Positions 35,266 through 44,657 of a stretch of DNA of 64,000 bases are shown one piece after another. The translations under genes and the position numbers were made by a program. The notes under the pieces were generated by a model. That model saw nothing but the letters and a program-made list of their open reading frames with translations. It had not been told where the DNA came from and made no database searches. Positions within the stretch are counted from its first letter, which is position 1. Every line of letters starts with the position of its first letter. Source of the stretch: G965198795 sp965198795 (GTDB taxonomy: Bacteria > Pseudomonadota > Alphaproteobacteria > Rhodospirillales > Casp-alpha2); NCBI GenBank assembly GCA_965198795.1, contig OZ240674.1:2852001-2916000 (forward strand). Reading direction: 5' to 3'.

Positions 35266-36954
35266 TTAGATGAAGCCTGTTCTATTCAGCAGATGGATCG
35301 ACACCGGGTGCATATTGAACCCTGTCAGGTTCGTCTTGCCCGCCGTAAAGACGGCCCGCCAGAGCGGCTGCGCGATTGGGGCGTTGTCTAGCATGATGTC
35401 TTGCAGCTTGCCGACCACCTTGCTCCGCGCCACCGGATCGGCGATCCCCCCCGCCTCGTCCAAGGTTTTGTCGAAGTTCTTGTCGAAATGCCTGCTCTCG
35501 TTCCATTTGGCGCCGGAACGATAGGCCAGGTTCAACACCATCACGCCCAGCGGACGGTGGTTCCACCGCGTGAAGCCGAACGGGGTCTCTGTCCAGATTT
35601 TCCAATACTGCGAGGACGGCATGACGTTGATCTGAAGATCAATACCGGCAGGCTTGCACATCTGGGACAACTGCTGAACCGCAGCCAATTCCCACGGCGG
35701 CTCTTTCAGGCAGTCGATACGGACCTGGAGGCCATTGGCGTGGCCGGCGTCGGCCAGCAGCTTTTTGGCTAGTTCGTGGTCTTGCTTGCGATCCGGCATT
35801 TTGAAGTAGTCGGGATGAATCGGCGCCACATGGTGGTCTTGCGCCGGCGCGCCCTGACCCGCGTAGGCCACATCCAGAATGCGCTTGTGATCCTGACAGG
35901 CGACAATCGCTTTGCGGACCCGTACGTCGTCGAACGGCTTTTGCGTCGATTGCATACGGGCGACGCCGGTTTGCGCAGTGACCGCTTTATAGACCTTCAC
36001 GCCCGGCAGCGCCTTGACAACCGGAAGCTGCTGCACGTCCATCTCGTGGAGCAGGTCCACCTGGTTGGACGCCAGGGCGGAGATCGGCGCGGCTGGATCG
36101 TCGCCAGTGTCCACGTAAGTGATCATGTCGAGAATCGGCGCCTCGCCCCAATAATTTCCGCGGCGTTTAAAGACGCAGCTCTCGCCGACCTTGAAGTCAA
36201 CAAGCTCGAACGGCCCCGTACCAATCGGATTTTTGGACAGGTCCGAACCTTTCTCAACGAAGCTCTGATGCACAAGACCCGCCGGATAATGGAAGAATAT
36301 CTCGGGCAGGGACAGTTCCGGACGGTTCAGGTTCAGCCGAACCGTGTGCTTGTCAACCTTCTCAAGGACGCCCTCGGTCAAGGTGCGGGAGATAACGGCC
36401 TTACCGTCCTTGTCCTTCTTGCCGGTGTCCGTTTCGGTGATCATGGCCCCAAGCAGGGACTGAAGCGAGGACCCCACAGCCGAGTCCGTCCAGCGTCTCA
36501 TGTTGAAGATTACGTCATCGGCGGTGAAGTCCTCGCCGGTTGACCATTTAACGCCTTTGCGCACATGCAGCGTCCATGTTTTCAGATCCTCGGACGGCGT
36601 CCACCTCTCAAGCAGATAGGGCCGCGTCACGCCATCGACGCCAAGCTCGGTTAGATATTCGCAGATGTGACGGGACAGATTGGATTTTGGCGTCCAGTCG
36701 TATTTGGCCGGATCGGCCCACTCCTGAACCCGCATGGAAACGCGAAGATTTCCTCCGGGCCTCGCGGCTTGCGCCGGCTTGGCGATGGACGCCGCGCCAG
36801 TCTCGAACATGCCAGCGAAAGCATAAGCCGCGGAAGCGGACATGCCCAGAAGACAGGCGGTGCGCAGAAACTCTCTGCGCTCGACGTCGCCTTTGACGAA
36901 TTGCGTTTTCAACTCGGGGATATAAGGATGTTCCCAATCGTGATCGGAATTCAT
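35266..36954 (-). CDS. Family 5 extracellular solute-binding protein, Tat-exported
   Basis: A 562-residue periplasmic binding protein. The N-terminus has a twin-arginine signal (ERREFLRTACLLGMSASAAYAFAG) rather than a Sec one, so it is probably folded before export. The SBP_bac_5 core begins near LRVSMRVQEWADPAKYDWTPKSN and includes WTLHVRKGVKWSTGEDFTADDVIFNM and GTGPFELVDFKVGE. These proteins bind peptides, opines or glutathione-like ligands. As first gene of the operon it faces soxB, whose products degrade N-methyl glycine, so a methylated amine or a small peptide is a reasonable guess. Confidence 0.9.
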   Translation of the reverse strand: MNSDHDWEHPYIPELKTQFVKGDVERREFLRTACLLGMSASAAYAFAGMFETGAASIAKPAQAARPGGNLRVSMRVQEWADPAKYDWTPKSNLSRHICEYLTELGVDGVTRPYLLERWTPSEDLKTWTLHVRKGVKWSTGEDFTADDVIFNMRRWTDSAVGSSLQSLLGAMITETDTGKKDKDGKAVISRTLTEGVLEKVDKHTVRLNLNRPELSLPEIFFHYPAGLVHQSFVEKGSDLSKNPIGTGPFELVDFKVGESCVFKRRGNYWGEAPILDMITYVDTGDDPAAPISALASNQVDLLHEMDVQQLPVVKALPGVKVYKAVTAQTGVARMQSTQKPFDDVRVRKAIVACQDHKRILDVAYAGQGAPAQDHHVAPIHPDYFKMPDRKQDHELAKKLLADAGHANGLQVRIDCLKEPPWELAAVQQLSQMCKPAGIDLQINVMPSSQYWKIWTETPFGFTRWNHRPLGVMVLNLAYRSGAKWNESRHFDKNFDKTLDEAGGIADPVARSKVVGKLQDIMLDNAPIAQPLWRAVFTAGKTNLTGFNMHPVSIHLLNRTGFI

Positions 36955-37085
36955 AGTCGGTCGTACTCCCTGTTCATGGATGAGCCCGCGGTTTTCGGAT
37001 TACACACTTTTGCGGGTATTGATCGCGACCCGGACGTCGGCAGGCAGTGGTTTTTTATGTCGTTATGACCATCTCCCAGCCTCAG

Positions 37086-37104
37086 TCCAGCATATTCGGC
37101 TGGA
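37086..37104. promoter_or_regulatory. Inverted repeat in the sox/ABC divergent gap
   Basis: TCCAGC (37086-37091) and GCTGGA (37099-37104) flank ATATTCG. This is the clearest dyad in the 396-base gap 36955-37350 between the solute-binding gene and soxB, and it sits beside an AT-rich stretch. It could be an operator shared by both operons. No riboswitch or other RNA was recognised in the gap. Confidence 0.35.
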
Positions 37105-37350
37105 TTGTGCAATTTTTTCTAAGAACGAAATGTGCGGCCCGCGTTCCTGGCAAGGCGTCGGGGAAATTCACAAACGCGCCGCCGCCCGGGACCCGCCAAT
37201 TGAACGGCTCCGGGCGAATAACGGGCAAGGCCGTCACCAGGATATCGGAACGCTACTTGACGTGGCGAGTTTGGGCGGGTTGACTGATGACGAGAGAAAC
37301 GCTCGCGTTCGATACGATGGGCGTCGGCGGCGGGGACGGCACAAATCACA

Positions 37351-38598
37351 ATGAAACGCTATTCCATCTTTTCGCTCGCCCGGAACGCCTTGAGCTATCA
37401 CGAAGGCTGGCGGCGGGCCTGGCGCTCGCCCGAACCAAAGGCCGAATATGACGTCGTCATCGTCGGCGCGGGGGGGCACGGACTGGCCACGGCGTATTAT
37501 CTCGCCAAGGAACACGGCGTTACAAACGTCGCGGTCCTGGAAAAAGGCTGGCTGGGCGGCGGCAACACGGGCCGCAACACGACGATTATCCGGTCCAACT
37601 ATCTGTGGGACGAAAGCGCGGCGCTTTATGAAAAGTCGCTGCGGCTGTACGAGGGTCTAAGCCAGGACCTCAACTACAACATCATGCTGAGCCAACGCGG
37701 CGTGCTGAATCTGGCGCATAACCTGCAAGATTTGCGCGACCTGTCCCGCCGGGTGAACGCCATCAGGCTGAACGGCGTGGACTCGGAAATCTTGACCCCC
37801 GAACAGGTCAAGCAGGAAGTCCCGATCATCAACCTGAACCATAGCCGCTATCCCGTGCTTGGCGCCTCCATTCAGCGGCGCGGCGGAACGGCTCGCCATG
37901 ACGCCGTCGCCTGGGGTTACGCCCGGGCGGCGGACGACCGGGGCGTGGACATCATTCAGAACTGTGAAGTCACCGCCATCAACACGGCAAGGGGCCGGGT
38001 GACGGGTGTGGGAACCACGCGCGGCGTGATCAAAGCCAAGAAAGTCGCCGTCGTCGCGGCCGGGCATTCCAGCGTGATTGCGGCGATGGCCGGTCTCAAG
38101 ATGCCCCTCACCTCACACCCGCTTCAAGCCCTGGTTTCCGAGCCCGTGAAGCCCGTCATCGACTGCGTGGTGATGTCAAGCGCCGTCCATGTTTATGTGT
38201 CGCAATCGGATAAGGGCGAATTGGTGATCGGCGCCGGCATCGACGGGCATCACAGTTATTCGCAACGCGGTTCACTGCGCGTCATCGAAGAACAGATGGC
38301 GAGCTTGTGTGAATTGTTCCCCCTCTTCTCGCGCATGCGTATGCTGCGGATGTGGGGCGGGATCGTGGACACCTGCCCGGACGCCAGCCCGATCATTTCC
38401 AAGACGCCCGTTTCCGGCCTCTACTTCAATTGCGGCTGGGGCACCGGCGGCTTCAAAGCGACGCCGGGTTCGGGCTGGGTGTTCGCGCACACCGTTGCGC
38501 GGGACGAACCGCATCCCATCAACGCGCCCTTCACGCTGGACCGCTTCACCACCGGCGCGCTCATCGACGAGCACGGCGCCGCTGCGGTCGCGCACTAG
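37351..38598 (+). CDS. soxB: Sarcosine oxidase beta subunit
   Basis: A 415-residue flavoprotein. An N-terminal FAD motif VVIVGAGGHGLATAYYLAKE at residues about 32-51 is followed by NTGRNTTIIRSNYLWDESAALYEKSL and GGTARHDAVAWGYARAADDRG, typical of SoxB. The catalytic domain ends with GGIVDTCPDASPIISKTPVSGLYFNCGWGTGGFKATPGSG. In the heterotetrameric enzyme SoxB oxidises sarcosine to glycine, transferring methylene groups to folate on SoxA. It is the first gene of soxBDAG. Confidence 0.95.
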   Translation: MKRYSIFSLARNALSYHEGWRRAWRSPEPKAEYDVVIVGAGGHGLATAYYLAKEHGVTNVAVLEKGWLGGGNTGRNTTIIRSNYLWDESAALYEKSLRLYEGLSQDLNYNIMLSQRGVLNLAHNLQDLRDLSRRVNAIRLNGVDSEILTPEQVKQEVPIINLNHSRYPVLGASIQRRGGTARHDAVAWGYARAADDRGVDIIQNCEVTAINTARGRVTGVGTTRGVIKAKKVAVVAAGHSSVIAAMAGLKMPLTSHPLQALVSEPVKPVIDCVVMSSAVHVYVSQSDKGELVIGAGIDGHHSYSQRGSLRVIEEQMASLCELFPLFSRMRMLRMWGGIVDTCPDASPIISKTPVSGLYFNCGWGTGGFKATPGSGWVFAHTVARDEPHPINAPFTLDRFTTGALIDEHGAAAVAH

Positions 38599-38611
38599 GG
38601 ATGGGGACGAT

Positions 38612-39034
38612 ATGTTCTTGATCGAATGTCCCTATTGCGGTGCCCGCGAGGAAAGCGAGTTTTCCTATGGCGGCGAGGCCCACGTCGCGCGCCCCGACCC
38701 GATCAAGGCGACGGACGAGGAATGGGGCGATTATCTGTTCAAGGATATGAACACCAAGGGCGTTTATCTGGAGCGCTGGGTTCACACGCACGGCTGCCGG
38801 CGCTGGTTCAACGCCGCGCGCGACACGGCGACCAACGAAATCCTGAAGGTTTACGAGATGGCGCGGCGGCCCCCCGCCGCCATCGCCAAGGCCGCCGGGC
38901 GCGCCGCGCCCGCCCAAAAGGCGGCGGCCAAAAAAGCCGCGTCCCGCGAACGAGTCCCGGTCAAGAAACCCGCCGCCAAAAAGGCGTCGCCCAAAAAAGC
39001 GCCCCCAAAGAAAGCGAGAGGGGGCGACCGATGA
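38612..39034 (+). CDS. soxD: Sarcosine oxidase delta subunit with Lys/Ala-rich tail
   Basis: The first 95 residues are a normal SoxD: LIECPYCGAREESEFSYGGEAHVARPD with a zinc-binding CxxC and the later HTHGCRRWFNAARDT, WG..LF and KVYEM motifs. After residue 95 comes a tail of about 45 residues made of Lys, Ala, Pro repeats (KKAA/PAAKKA type) resembling histone H1. SoxD proteins normally end near residue 90-110. The frame is certain because the ATG follows soxB by 13 bases and the TGA overlaps the soxA ATG. Confidence 0.93.
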   Translation: MFLIECPYCGAREESEFSYGGEAHVARPDPIKATDEEWGDYLFKDMNTKGVYLERWVHTHGCRRWFNAARDTATNEILKVYEMARRPPAAIAKAAGRAAPAQKAAAKKAASRERVPVKKPAAKKASPKKAPPKKARGGDR

Positions 39035-42000
39035 CCGTGACGCAACGCTACCGGCTGGGTGAGGAGCGCGTGCCCGAGGCGCGCTTGGATTACAACCGAA
39101 CCATCAGCTTTCTGTTCAATGGCCGGCGCTATTACGGCCATCCCGGCGATACGCTAGCGAGCGCGCTGATCGCTAATGGCGTTTCGCTGATTGGCCGGAG
39201 TTTCAAATACCACCGCCCGCGCGGGTTCGTCGGCGCCGGTCACGAAGATCCAAACGGCCTGGTGCAGTTGGAAACGGGGGCGCGCACCGTTCCCAACATC
39301 CAGGCGGCGCGCGTGCCGCTCTATGACGGACTAACGGCGTCGAGCGTCAATTGCTGGCCCAGCGTCGAGTTCGACCTGATGGCGGTGAACTCTCTCATCG
39401 GCCGCTTCATTCCGGCGGGTTTCTACTACAAGACCTTCATGTGGCCGCCCCGGTGGTGGAAGGACGTCTATGAGCCCCGTATCCGGGCCGCCGCCGGTTT
39501 AGGCAGAGCGCCGGAGGAGCCGGACCCGGATATCTACGACAAGATGAACGCCCACGCCGACGTGCTGGTCGTGGGCGGCGGCCCGGCCGGTTTGTCCGCC
39601 GCCCTCGCCGCGTCCCGCGCCGGCGCGCGCGTTATCCTGTGCGACGAACAGGTCGAGATGGGTGGCGCTTTGTTGTTCGAAAAAATGCGGATCGACGATC
39701 AGCCCGCCTTCGCCTGGGTTGAGCAAACCCTTGCCGAACTGGCGGACACCCCGGACGTCACGGTGCTGACGAATACACAGGCGTTCGGCCTGTTTGACCA
39801 TAATTTCGTCGGCTTGGTGGAAACCCGCGATCCGATCATGAGCCCCGGGGCCGGTGTTTCGCGCCAACGTCTCTGGCGCGTTCGGGCCAGGGAAATTGTG
39901 CTCGCGACGGGCGCGCTGGAACGTCCGCTTGTGTTCGCCGACAACGACCGCCCCGGCGTCATGCTGGCGGGCGCGGTGCGCCAATACGTCAATCGATACG
40001 GCGCGGCGCCGGGCAAGAAAGCCGTCATCTTCACCAACAACGATGACGCTTACCGCACCGCGCTGGACCTTTACGATGTAGGCATTGACGTCGCCGCGGT
40101 GATAGACGTGCGCCCGGCCCCGGATGGCGATCTGCCGACCGAGGCGGCGGCCCGCGGCGTTCCCGTCATGGACGAAACCGCCATCGTCGCCGTCCATGGC
40201 AAACAGCATGTCAGCGGCGTCGATGTGATGGATTTGAACATGCATGGCTCGGATGTGGTGGGTGAGCGCCGGACGATCCTTTGCGATCTCCTCGCCGTTT
40301 CCGGCGGCTGGAACCCGGTTGTGCACCTGCATTCCCATTCCGGCGGCAAGAACGTGTTCGAAGAGGAACGCGGCGTCTTCCTGCCGGGTCCCGGCCCGCA
40401 GAATGACCGGTCCTGTGGCGCGGCGAACGGCGAGTTCGCGCTGCAAGCTTGCATCAACAGCGGCGCCAAGGCGGGCCGGGACGCCGCCGGCGCGACGGGC
40501 CACAAGAAGCCCAACCGCAAGAAAGGCCCGGCCGCCGAAGAGGTTGATGAAGGACCCTGGCGGAACGTATGGCTGATACCGGGCGTCCGCCCCATCGGAC
40601 GCAAGGGCAAGCATTTCATCGATCAGCAGAACGACGTCACCGCCGCCGATGTCATGTTGGCGGCGCGTGAGGGCTATGAGAGCATTGAACACGCCAAGCG
40701 CTACACCACCATGGGCATGGCGACGGATCAGGGCAAAACCGGCAACCTTCCCGGCATGGCGACGCTTGCGAAGGCGCTGGGTAAGGAGTTAGCCCAAGTC
40801 GGCGCCACCACCTTCCGTCCGCCCTACACCCCGCTGACCTTCGGTGTGATGGCCGGGCGCGACGTGGGGGAGTTCGCGGATGTGACGCGCCAAACGCCGC
40901 TTCATGCCTGGCACGAGGAACATGGGGCCGTATTCGAGGACGTCGGCCAATGGAAGCGCCCCTGGTACTACCCAAAGGCCGGCGAGGGGCTCCATGAAGC
41001 GGTTCACCGTGAATGTCTGGCGGTCCGCAAGGCCGTCGGCGTTCTGGACGCCACAACGCTGGGCAAGATCGACATCCAAGGCCCGGATGCGGCTGAATTC
41101 TTGAATCGCGTCTACACCAACAAGTGGGACACGCTGAAAGTAGGGCGATGCCGCTATGGTCTGATGTGCAAGGACGACGGCATGGTGTTCGACGATGGCG
41201 TGACGACGCGGCTTGGCGAAAACCATTTCCACATGACCACCACGTCGGGTGGAGCCGCGACGGTTATGGGCTGGTTGGAAGAATGGCTCCAAACCGAATG
41301 GCCGGAACTGAGGGTGTATTGCACGTCCGTCACCGAGCAATGGGCCGTGCTGTCCATTTCCGGTCCAAAGGCGCGTGACCTGTTGTGGGAGCTTACCGGC
41401 GACATCGACCTTGACCCGCAGGCTTTCCCGTTCATGTCCATGAGGGAAGGCGCCGTCAGCGGCGCCCCGGCGCGTGTGTTTCGCATCAGTTTCACAGGCG
41501 AGAGTTCCTTCGAAATCAACGTCCCCGCATCCGCCGGAAAGCATGTCTGGCAGCAACTGATGACCGCTGGCGCGAAGTACGGCGTCACGCCCTACGGGAC
41601 CGAGGCGATGCACGTGCTCCGCGCCGAGAAAGGCTTCATCATCACCGGCCAGGATACGGACGCCACCATGACGCCCGCCGATTTGGGCATGGACTGGATC
41701 GTCTCCAAAACCAAGCCGGACTTCATCGGCAAGCGGGCGTTCTCGCGGCCCGATACGGCGCGTGAAGACCGGAAACAGTTGGTCGGCTTGCTGACCAAGG
41801 ACAGCGGCCTTGTCCTGCCCGAAGGCGCTCAAATCGTCGCCACGGCCAATGTGGACAATCCGCCGACTCCCATGCTGGGCCACGTGACGTCGAGCTATGC
41901 GTCACCGTCCCTAAACCGTTCCATCGCCCTTGCCGTCGTCAAGGGCGGCCGCGCCAGGACAGGCGAGACGGTGTATGTGCCCCTGCTGGATGGCCGCGTC

Positions 42001-42063
42001 GTTCCAGCGGAAATCACGGACCCGGTGTTCTATGACAAGGATGGGGAGAGGGCCCGTGGCTAA
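39031..42063 (+). CDS. soxA: Sarcosine oxidase alpha subunit
   Basis: A 1010-residue SoxA. The ATG at 39031 overlaps the soxD stop (ATGA). An N-terminal 2Fe-2S-like region (residues about 20-110, with GDTLASALIANGV and SFKYHRPRGFVG) is followed by an NAD-binding domain (ADVLVVGGGPAGLSAALAAS near residue 170) and a C-terminal GcvT-like folate domain starting about residue 610. It binds NAD and tetrahydrofolate, receiving the methyl-derived carbon. A 30-residue extra linker near residue 490 (KKPNRKKGPAAEEVD) is Lys/Glu-rich. Confidence 0.95.
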   Translation: MTVTQRYRLGEERVPEARLDYNRTISFLFNGRRYYGHPGDTLASALIANGVSLIGRSFKYHRPRGFVGAGHEDPNGLVQLETGARTVPNIQAARVPLYDGLTASSVNCWPSVEFDLMAVNSLIGRFIPAGFYYKTFMWPPRWWKDVYEPRIRAAAGLGRAPEEPDPDIYDKMNAHADVLVVGGGPAGLSAALAASRAGARVILCDEQVEMGGALLFEKMRIDDQPAFAWVEQTLAELADTPDVTVLTNTQAFGLFDHNFVGLVETRDPIMSPGAGVSRQRLWRVRAREIVLATGALERPLVFADNDRPGVMLAGAVRQYVNRYGAAPGKKAVIFTNNDDAYRTALDLYDVGIDVAAVIDVRPAPDGDLPTEAAARGVPVMDETAIVAVHGKQHVSGVDVMDLNMHGSDVVGERRTILCDLLAVSGGWNPVVHLHSHSGGKNVFEEERGVFLPGPGPQNDRSCGAANGEFALQACINSGAKAGRDAAGATGHKKPNRKKGPAAEEVDEGPWRNVWLIPGVRPIGRKGKHFIDQQNDVTAADVMLAAREGYESIEHAKRYTTMGMATDQGKTGNLPGMATLAKALGKELAQVGATTFRPPYTPLTFGVMAGRDVGEFADVTRQTPLHAWHEEHGAVFEDVGQWKRPWYYPKAGEGLHEAVHRECLAVRKAVGVLDATTLGKIDIQGPDAAEFLNRVYTNKWDTLKVGRCRYGLMCKDDGMVFDDGVTTRLGENHFHMTTTSGGAATVMGWLEEWLQTEWPELRVYCTSVTEQWAVLSISGPKARDLLWELTGDIDLDPQAFPFMSMREGAVSGAPARVFRISFTGESSFEINVPASAGKHVWQQLMTAGAKYGVTPYGTEAMHVLRAEKGFIITGQDTDATMTPADLGMDWIVSKTKPDFIGKRAFSRPDTAREDRKQLVGLLTKDSGLVLPEGAQIVATANVDNPPTPMLGHVTSSYASPSLNRSIALAVVKGGRARTGETVYVPLLDGRVVPAEITDPVFYDKDGERARG

Positions 42064-42697
42064 AGCGCCCTACCCGCGCCAAAGCCCCCTCGCCGCCCAT
42101 GGCCTGGACGCCCGGGCCGAGACGGATGCGGCCATGAGTTCCGAAGCCGGGGTGACGCTGGCCGAACACCGCTTCCGCGTGCTCGTGAACATCCGGGGCG
42201 ACAAGAAAGCCAAGGATTTTGTGAACGGCGTCCGCTCCGCGACGGATGTCAGCCTGCCCATGGCCGTCGGCGCCACGGCCGGCGCGCCCAGCGGCCGCCT
42301 GCTCTATTGCCTCGGTCCGGATGAGTGGCTGGCCTCGGTTCCCGCAGGCGTCATGGATGATCTGGCCGACAGGCTCCGCGCCGCCCTGAAAGATCAGCAC
42401 GCGGCCGTGACGGAGGTCGGCGAAGGCTTCACCATTATCGCCATCGCCGGGCCCAACGCGAGGGATGTCGTCAACAAAGGCTGCGCGCTTGATTTGCATC
42501 CGAAAAGCTTCGCGCCGGGCCAATGCGCTCAAACATTGTTTGTCCGCGCCGATGTGCTGATCCACCAGACGGCGCATGACAAAAAAACCGGAGCCAGCAC
42601 CTACGAGGTTCAGGTGCGGCGCAGCTTCGCGGACTACCTCTGGCGCTGGCTCGAGGACGCCGGCGAGGAATACGGCGTCTCCGTGGTGAAGGCTTGA
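42056..42697 (+). CDS. soxG: Sarcosine oxidase gamma subunit
   Basis: A 213-residue GcvT-like SoxG. The GTG at 42056 overlaps the soxA end by 8 bases and gives VAKAPYPRQSPLAAHGL, typical of the family start. LGPDEWLASVPAGVMDDLADRLRAAL and IAGPNARDVVNKGCALDLHPKSFAPGQCAQTLF match the GcvT-type fold without the full catalytic set. It completes the enzyme; no glyA or folate gene follows within the window. Confidence 0.9.
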   Translation: MAKAPYPRQSPLAAHGLDARAETDAAMSSEAGVTLAEHRFRVLVNIRGDKKAKDFVNGVRSATDVSLPMAVGATAGAPSGRLLYCLGPDEWLASVPAGVMDDLADRLRAALKDQHAAVTEVGEGFTIIAIAGPNARDVVNKGCALDLHPKSFAPGQCAQTLFVRADVLIHQTAHDKKTGASTYEVQVRRSFADYLWRWLEDAGEEYGVSVVKA

Positions 42698-43110
42698 GGA
42701 AGCCCGCGCCCCAAGGACTTTCCGCTTATCTGCGGGATATTTCGTCGCATGGTCAGATCTTGTTTTATCGCACCGCCAGTTCCTGTTTTTATCTCGGAAT
42801 GCGGACCGCCGCGCTGGATTCCCGCCTGTGCGGGAATGACAAAACGGGCGCGCGGGGATGACAGGGAAAATTAGCGCGCTGCGTCATCAATGGCCTCACG
42901 GCCGCAGGCCGCCGTCCGCAGACCGCCGCCCGGCCTTGCCGGAGCCGATACTCGCGCTTTGGGAACAACCGCTTGACAGGGTTCGGGTCGGGACAGTTCT
43001 TGGGCGAAATCACGCCAATGACCGCAGCCGGCCAAAAGCGGTCGTTGTGACCATGGGTTAAATCCTGATGACCTTAGACCCAGAGCGGCTGTCCGAACTG
43101 GGTCAAATAC
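42698..43110. other. Intergenic region with a REP-like palindrome
   Basis: This 413-base gap lies between the convergent ends of soxG and the EamA gene. It contains one REP-like palindrome at 42818-42837 (ATTCCCGC-CTGT-GCGGGAAT) and a run of CG-rich sequence. I see no gene, tRNA or clear terminator with a T run. Confidence 0.5.
42818..42837. repeat. REP-like palindrome
   Basis: ATTCCCGC-CTGT-GCGGGAAT, a perfect 8-bp stem, preceded by CTGG and followed by GAC. Related copies occur at 44340-44359 (one mismatch) and 44393-44410, and a longer form at 44239-44274. Such extragenic palindromes are common in proteobacterial genomes. Confidence 0.7.
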
Positions 43111-44067
43111 TCATTTTGCGTTGCGCGCTCCGGGGGCGTGTTTCGATCTCAATCGGTCGAATAGTCTGCCGTCGGTGATCCCAAGGCCGGCCGCGATTAA
43201 TCCAAAGCCCAGCCATGCCTCGCTTCCCAACCGCTCGCCGAGGAAAGTGAAACTCAGGCCGACCGCGATGGGCGGAATGAGTAGAGTGACCAGCATCAAA
43301 TTTGCCGATCCCGCCCGCACGAGGATTTCAAAATACAAAAGATAGGCCACGGCTGTTGAGAATAAGGAAAGGGCGAGGAGAGACGTCCACACTTCCGCCG
43401 ACAATGTAATACCGGGCGCTCCTTCCCAGTAAAACGCCGCGGGAACCATGAAAATGGCGCTCCCGGCCAACATTCCAAATGCGTTCATGATCGGGGGGAA
43501 GTCTGATAGAAACCGCTTACCCCAAACACCAGCGAATGAATATGACAAGGCCGCGCCAAGAATTGCGAGTTGGGCAAGGTTGCGCGGATCGAAATTGGTG
43601 AGCGCGTCAAGCCCCATAATCGCGGCGACGCCAAAGAGACCGAACAACGCGCCAGTGACTTTCCGCGCCGTCAAAGGCTCATCGACAAGAAAAACACCCG
43701 CGGCCACGGCCCCAAAAACCGCCGTTGTTCCATTCAGAATAGAGGCAAGACCACTTTCAATCGTTACTTGGCCCCAAAATATCAAAGAGAACGGAATTGC
43801 ATTGTTCAGCGCGCCCATTACCAAGTAGCAGAGCCACACGGTTATCGACTTGGGAATTTTGACGCCTCGCCGCCAAACAACAACAAACAACGCCGGCACG
43901 GCCCAAATAACGCGATGAAGCGCAACCGTCAGCGGAGGGACCTCCCGCAAGGCGATTTCGGCGAAAAAGAACGAGCCGCCCCATACCATCGCCAACCCAA
44001 GCAACAATAAGCCGGAAACAAGATCGATCCTTGGCGCTTGATTTTGTTTCATACCGGACCGTCGCAT
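43111..44067 (-). CDS. EamA/DMT-family transporter
   Basis: A 318-residue protein with ten membrane segments arranged as two EamA repeats, the first from GLLLLGLAMVWGGSFFFAEIALREVPPL and the second from GAALSYSFAGVWGKRFLSDFP. Starts at 44067 or 44052 are both possible; the 44067 ATG is used here. Family members export amino acids or metabolites. It is convergent with soxG and stands alone. Confidence 0.85.
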   Translation of the reverse strand: MRRSGMKQNQAPRIDLVSGLLLLGLAMVWGGSFFFAEIALREVPPLTVALHRVIWAVPALFVVVWRRGVKIPKSITVWLCYLVMGALNNAIPFSLIFWGQVTIESGLASILNGTTAVFGAVAAGVFLVDEPLTARKVTGALFGLFGVAAIMGLDALTNFDPRNLAQLAILGAALSYSFAGVWGKRFLSDFPPIMNAFGMLAGSAIFMVPAAFYWEGAPGITLSAEVWTSLLALSLFSTAVAYLLYFEILVRAGSANLMLVTLLIPPIAVGLSFTFLGERLGSEAWLGFGLIAAGLGITDGRLFDRLRSKHAPGARNAK

Positions 44068-44657
44068 GCGAGTCACCACCGTTCCACCCGATACTTGCGG
44101 TCAAATGCGAAAGCCGCTCCTGGATAAGAGGTGTCGTGTAATTCGATGTCCTGTGACGTCCGTTCAGAAACGAAAGCCGCCCAAAGCGTTATGACATTGA
44201 GTAGAGCGATTATGGGTTTCCAAAAGGTTTAATCCATCATTCCCGCCCCTGTCGGAATAGCCCATGGCGGGAATTTAGCGCGGCGGTCCGCGTTCCAACC
44301 CGGTCATGGGCCGGTCATGGGGAACAAAGGTCCGTCTGGATTCCAGCCTGCGCGGGAATGACGGCTTGGCTCCACAAAGGGTTGTCACCCAAATCCCGCC
44401 TATGCGGGAAGGGCGCCTTGGCGGCGGAGGCGTTTCTTCATCAAGGCTCGAGCACCGGTTCCGAAAGGCCGGACGGCGTCCAGGTTTGACGTTGCCGGGG
44501 ATTGCGCCAATCCGCCGCCACGGATCTCCGCGTGATCGCTCCATTGCGTCCCGGGCCGCAAGCCAATGCGCCGGAGAGATATTGATCCGGTCCTTAAAAC
44601 CGGTTTTGCCGTCCCATGGCCGTCGTCAAAACGGAGCCTCACGGTCAAATAGCCGGA
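44068..44657. other. Intergenic region with several REP-like palindromes
   Basis: The 590-base gap between the EamA gene and pncA holds three REP-like elements: 44239-44274 (ATTCCCGCC…GGCGGGAAT with an 18-base loop), 44340-44359 and 44393-44410. No coding sequence has family-like content or a ribosome site, and no tRNA was found. Confidence 0.5.
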
